Source: Paenibacillus macerans (lineage in GTDB: Bacteria > Bacillota > Bacilli > Paenibacillales > Paenibacillaceae). Taken from it: DNA of 64,000 nucleotides. Shown in pieces: positions 60,804 through 64,000 of the stretch (the stretch's first letter is position 1; each line of letters starts with the position of its first letter). Under the pieces are notes generated by a model, which saw only the letters and a program-made list of their open reading frames with translations, ran no database searches and was not told the DNA's origin. The stretch covers positions 1 through 64,000 of the forward strand of contig NZ_JAMBOE010000003.1 in NCBI RefSeq assembly GCF_023715465.1, given 5' to 3'. The position numbers and the translations under genes are program-made.

Positions 60804-62444
60804 TTATTTGTAATTGCCTGCATCGATCGCAGCCTGCTTTTCGTCGAGAATTTCTTGATACCCGGCGTCAAGATAGGTTTTCTTGGCCGCCTCGTACGTG
60901 GCATCGAACTCAGCTTCGGGCGCGATGGCAATCTTCACGTACAGCTCCTGGAAAAGCGAATTGAGATCCGCCTTGTATTCGTTCACTTTTTCGAGCACGA
61001 CGCTGAACAAGGCATCCGGCGTGCGGTATTCCGCATACTTGTCGTAGTAGGCCAAGGAATTTTCGGCCAAAGATTCGTAGCCCGGAGGCGCCATGCTGCG
61101 GAGGTAAGCCACGCGCATCTTTTCCGGATTATCGTATTTGACGGTTTCGATGACAAGGCACCAGTAGTCTTTGTTGTTATTTTGGGAAAGAACCGATTCA
61201 CCTTTAAAATCCGCGCTCTTCACGGCAATGCCATCGGCATCGAGCGTATAGTTTTGGCCTTCGACGCCGTTCTGCAGGAAGAACAGATTTTCCGGCTGGC
61301 TCATCCATTCCAGGTACATCCAGATCGCGGCCCGTTCCATTTCGGTGGATTCATAGTTAATGCCCATAATCATGCCAAACGGCCAGTAGGCGCGCCCCTG
61401 GGGCTTACGTCCCTCCGGCGTGCCGGCCTGGATATCCAGAACGGCGAATTCCGCTTGCGGATTATTCTTCAGAGTCGCGGTAATGACATCGGTATTGTTC
61501 GAGAGGTAGAAGGCATACGTGCCGGTCTTGCCCGCAACGAACTCGGCCTTGATCTTGTTGTCGTCGTCGCGCAAATAAAATTCCTTGTCGATCAAACCGT
61601 TGTTGTATTGATAGTTCAGGTTGCGCAAATAGCGCTCGGTGTCGGCGGTGGTCAGATCCGCGACGCCGAGATCCGAATAAAGCGCGCGGTATTTCTCGTC
61701 GGCCGGCCAGTCGCGGAAGACATAATTGTAGGTGAAATTGTTCTTTTTCAGGAATTCGCCGCCGGCGCCTAGTCCCGCTTCCTTCCACTTGGCAAGCATC
61801 TCGTTATATTTCTCAAGCGAGGTCAGGTCCTCCATTTTCATCCCGACCTTCTCAACCCAGTCCTTGCGGATCAAAGTTGTAAAGCTGTCCAAGCTCGGAC
61901 GCTCGCCGAAGAAGAACACATTTTTATCGTCCACAGTACCATACTGTTTAATGGTTTCCCCCATATTTTTCCAATAGGTAGGGGCATAATGGGCAATTTC
62001 GTTCAGGTCCAGTTCCTGCATAACGCCCTCACCATAGTAGGCCAGCGCCTGAGGCATGTCGTAATGGAAAATGATGTCCGGAGCTTTATGCGAGGCCAGC
62101 AGCTGCTCATAATCCGTGACCTCGTTGCTGCGGGTGATCGGCACGTACTTCAGGGTGACGTTATATTTGTCGCCGAACTCTTTTTGCATCCAGCGCGTGT
62201 AGTAATTGTCGGTTACGTTCCAGCCCTCGAACGCCCGTTCATAGACCGGAATTTCCAGGGTTACGTTTTCGGGAAAACCGGCGGAGTAATCTGGATAGTC
62301 GCCTTTGGCCGTATTGTTCGCGGATGAAGCCTGCCCGGATGAGTTGCCGTTCGCCTTTTGATCGCCGCCGCTCATGCAGCCCGACAACAACCCCACGATG
62401 ACCAATAAAGCCAAACTCAAAGAAATGATTTTCTTTTTGCCCAT
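60804..62444 (-). CDS. Extracellular solute-binding lipoprotein, LplA/YtcQ type
   Basis: The protein is 546 residues. A lipobox LLSGC near residue 23 is followed by a Ser/Asn-rich linker. Features of LplA/YtcQ binding proteins are VTDNYYTRWMQKEFGDKYNV, TRSNEVTDYEQLLASHKAPDI and RPSLDSFTTLIRKDWVEKVG. GGGGGGAAA precedes the start. It captures oligosaccharides, probably rhamnogalacturonan or similar uronate-containing fragments, for the permeases that precede it in the operon. Confidence 0.9.
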   Translation of the reverse strand: MGKKKIISLSLALLVIVGLLSGCMSGGDQKANGNSSGQASSANNTAKGDYPDYSAGFPENVTLEIPVYERAFEGWNVTDNYYTRWMQKEFGDKYNVTLKYVPITRSNEVTDYEQLLASHKAPDIIFHYDMPQALAYYGEGVMQELDLNEIAHYAPTYWKNMGETIKQYGTVDDKNVFFFGERPSLDSFTTLIRKDWVEKVGMKMEDLTSLEKYNEMLAKWKEAGLGAGGEFLKKNNFTYNYVFRDWPADEKYRALYSDLGVADLTTADTERYLRNLNYQYNNGLIDKEFYLRDDDNKIKAEFVAGKTGTYAFYLSNNTDVITATLKNNPQAEFAVLDIQAGTPEGRKPQGRAYWPFGMIMGINYESTEMERAAIWMYLEWMSQPENLFFLQNGVEGQNYTLDADGIAVKSADFKGESVLSQNNNKDYWCLVIETVKYDNPEKMRVAYLRSMAPPGYESLAENSLAYYDKYAEYRTPDALFSVVLEKVNEYKADLNSLFQELYVKIAIAPEAEFDATYEAAKKTYLDAGYQEILDEKQAAIDAGNYK

Positions 62445-62500
62445 AGCTTATTTCCCCCCGTGAAATATAGTTTGAACCTTCCATAGCAAGACGAAGTTGG

Positions 62501-63400
62501 TTATTCCTTGACGGCTCCGAGCATCACCCCTTGCACAAAATATTTCTGGATAAAAGGATAAATGCAAAGGATCGGCAAGGTCGCGAATACGACGCACGAT
62601 GCTTTAAGCACCTCAGGGTTGCTCAGCGATACTTGCGTGGCCTCCAGCTGAAAGCTTTCGCTCGCCTGGATGACCAGGTAATACAATTTAAGCTGGAGCG
62701 GCCGTAAATCGACCTGTTGCTTAATGTAAAACAGCGCGTCTTGATAAGCATTCCAACGTCCGACAGCGTAGAAGAGCGACAACGTCGCGATGATCGGCTT
62801 AGAAAGCGGAAGAACGATGCTCCACAAAATTCGGAAGTGCCCCGCGCCATCGATTCTCGCCGATTCCTCCAGGCTGACCGGGATGCTGCTGGTAATCGCC
62901 GTCTTCATAATCAGAAAATTGAACGCGCTGAAAGCCTGCGGCAGGATCAGCGCCCACCACGTATCGAGCATGCCGAGATTGCTGACCAGCATGTATTCGG
63001 GAATGATGCCGCCGCCAAAGTACAGGGTAAACATAAAGATAAATGTCAACGCCGTGCGGCCCTTCAGTTGCTTTCGGGAGAGCGGATAGGCCGCGCAGAT
63101 CGTGATCAGCATGCCCAGGATGGTGAACATGACCGTTACCACCACCGACACGTACAAAGACCGCAGGATGCTGGCGTCGGCAAAAATTTTCCCGTACGCC
63201 TCCAGGGTAAACCCTTGCGGCCAGAGAAACACTTTGTTCGCAATCACAAAGGCATCATTGCTTAAAGATTTGGCCACGACGTGAATGAACGGCAGCAGGC
63301 AGGCCAGTGAGGCCAGGACCAGCGCGAGATGGATCAGCACATCCCAAATGTCAAACCGCCGTTTGCGGTGCGCGGCCAGCGTGTTTGTGGCTGCTTTCAT
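62501..63400 (-). CDS. Carbohydrate ABC permease, LplC/YtcP type
   Basis: The protein is 299 residues with six predicted membrane segments. The EAA loop is SLEESARIDGAGHFRILWSIVLPLSKPI and the C-terminus PFIQKYFVQGVMLGAVKE is typical. GGAGG lies before the ATG. It pairs with the LplB-type permease beginning at the right edge. A shared ATPase elsewhere is expected. Confidence 0.92.
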   Translation of the reverse strand: MKAATNTLAAHRKRRFDIWDVLIHLALVLASLACLLPFIHVVAKSLSNDAFVIANKVFLWPQGFTLEAYGKIFADASILRSLYVSVVVTVMFTILGMLITICAAYPLSRKQLKGRTALTFIFMFTLYFGGGIIPEYMLVSNLGMLDTWWALILPQAFSAFNFLIMKTAITSSIPVSLEESARIDGAGHFRILWSIVLPLSKPIIATLSLFYAVGRWNAYQDALFYIKQQVDLRPLQLKLYYLVIQASESFQLEATQVSLSNPEVLKASCVVFATLPILCIYPFIQKYFVQGVMLGAVKE

Positions 63401-63427
63401 ATTTCGCCTCCTTTCTTACCTGAGCGT

Positions 63428-64000
63428 TTACAGCAGGCCGTCTTCGCCGAGTTTTTTAGCAATTCGATCGGCTAGCAGCACGAGTGTAAGCCCAATGACG
63501 GACTGGAACAACCCGAGCGCGGTCGCGCGGCTGAAGTTGCCGCTTTCGATCCCCCACCTGTAAACCAATACCGGGATGGTCGTTGTGAACTCCGTGGTGG
63601 CCTTGTTCTGCAAAGCAAAAATTCGCTCGAACGAGCCCTCCATGACCCGGCCCAAGTTCATGATCAAGAGTGTGACAATGGTCGGGCGGATCGAAGGCAC
63701 CGTGATATTCCATACCTTCCGCCACCGCCCCGCACCGTCCACGGTCGCCGCCTCGTACAGCTCCGGGTTGATGCCGCTCATGGCAGCCAGGTAAATGATC
63801 GTCCCCCACCCCATGCTCTGCCAGACGCCGATGGCCAAATAACTGATCAGCCAGTTGGTGTCCTCTTGCAGGAACGGGATGCGCGTGCCGCCCATCATTT
63901 CGATGACATGGTTGACCACCCCGTTGCTTTCGCTGAGTAATTGGTACGCGATCGCGCCGATAATAATCCAGGACAGGAAATGCGGCAGATACAGCAGCGT
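63428..64000 (-). CDS. ABC permease, LplB/YteP type (partial, 5' end outside the window)
   Basis: The frame remains open from 63428 to the window edge; the upstream 27 codons (TLLYLPHFLSWIIIGAIAYQ) continue the membrane domain. The EAA loop region is ELYEAATVDGAGRWRKVWNITVPSIRPT. It is the first permease of the LplABC-like set, 27 bp upstream of the second. Confidence 0.9.
   Translation of the reverse strand, partial: TLLYLPHFLSWIIIGAIAYQLLSESNGVVNHVIEMMGGTRIPFLQEDTNWLISYLAIGVWQSMGWGTIIYLAAMSGINPELYEAATVDGAGRWRKVWNITVPSIRPTIVTLLIMNLGRVMEGSFERIFALQNKATTEFTTTIPVLVYRWGIESGNFSRATALGLFQSVIGLTLVLLADRIAKKLGEDGLL

Overview
The window looks like a chromosome segment of a Paenibacillus-type Firmicute. 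The reasons are canonical AGGAGG ribosome binding sites throughout, CcpA-type cre sites, Lpl-type polysaccharide uptake systems, a secreted GH16 glucanase with ricin-type repeats, a Bacillus-like MalK/MalR-MaeN module, and many small GNAT, DinB, NUDIX and VanZ genes. No rRNA, tRNA, prophage, insertion sequence or CRISPR array was seen. All start sites were chosen by eye from the sequence; no database search was run.

Layout. (1) 1-7.5 kb: a tightly packed minus-strand series of small enzymes (HAD, AraC/GyrI, a CxxCxxxCC/pentapeptide fusion, SDR, DinB, two GNATs, VanZ, NUDIX, alpha/beta hydrolase, P-loop kinase). (2) 7.5-9 kb: GH16 glucanase with its own promoter, cre operator and terminator. 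(3) 9-13.9 kb: acetyltransferases, a lipoprotein, a YcdB-like protein, DinB and SUKH proteins. (4) 14.2-30.8 kb: a polysaccharide/uronate-type utilisation locus with a secreted putative glycosidase (+), heparinase II/III lyase, an ABC sugar importer, two DapA-type aldolases, an SDR, a Gfo/Idh oxidoreductase, a sugar isomerase, a DHOD-like flavoprotein and an unusual regulator. (5) 31-34.5 kb: VOC, PhzF, GrpB and a hypothetical gene. (6) 34.8-40.2 kb: malate module (ACT-malic enzyme, MaeN transporter, MalR/MalK). (7) 40.2-48.3 kb: diguanylate cyclase, a methyltransferase relic, small genes, glpX, an Hfq-like gene with a pentapeptide protein, and a SUFU-domain protein. (8) 48.6-50.2 kb: RNA-ligase plus kinase-HD pair, probably nucleic acid end repair. 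(9) 50.4-55 kb: ABC ATPase/Fsr-type efflux and regulators. (10) 55-59.7 kb: sucrose operon scrR-scrB-scrA with three palindromic operators. (11) 59.7-64 kb: GH88/105 hydrolase and LplA/B/C-type importer, running off the window end.

The most striking unexplained signal is a family of intergenic elements. Five copies (22498, 22721, 31024, 33699, 42364) are built from four 24-bp units of the form TARCGG-N12-TATTT, two direct and two inverted, with outer spacings of 50-52 bp. The inner spacing is exactly 59 bp in three copies and 68-69 bp in two, a difference of about one helical turn. Two further elements (13902 and 34490) use an unrelated 16-bp palindrome, ATTGGA-N4-TCCAAT, in the same two-plus-two geometry (50/61/50). 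The same geometry on different sequence suggests a defined DNA-protein architecture or a new class of non-coding repeat element.
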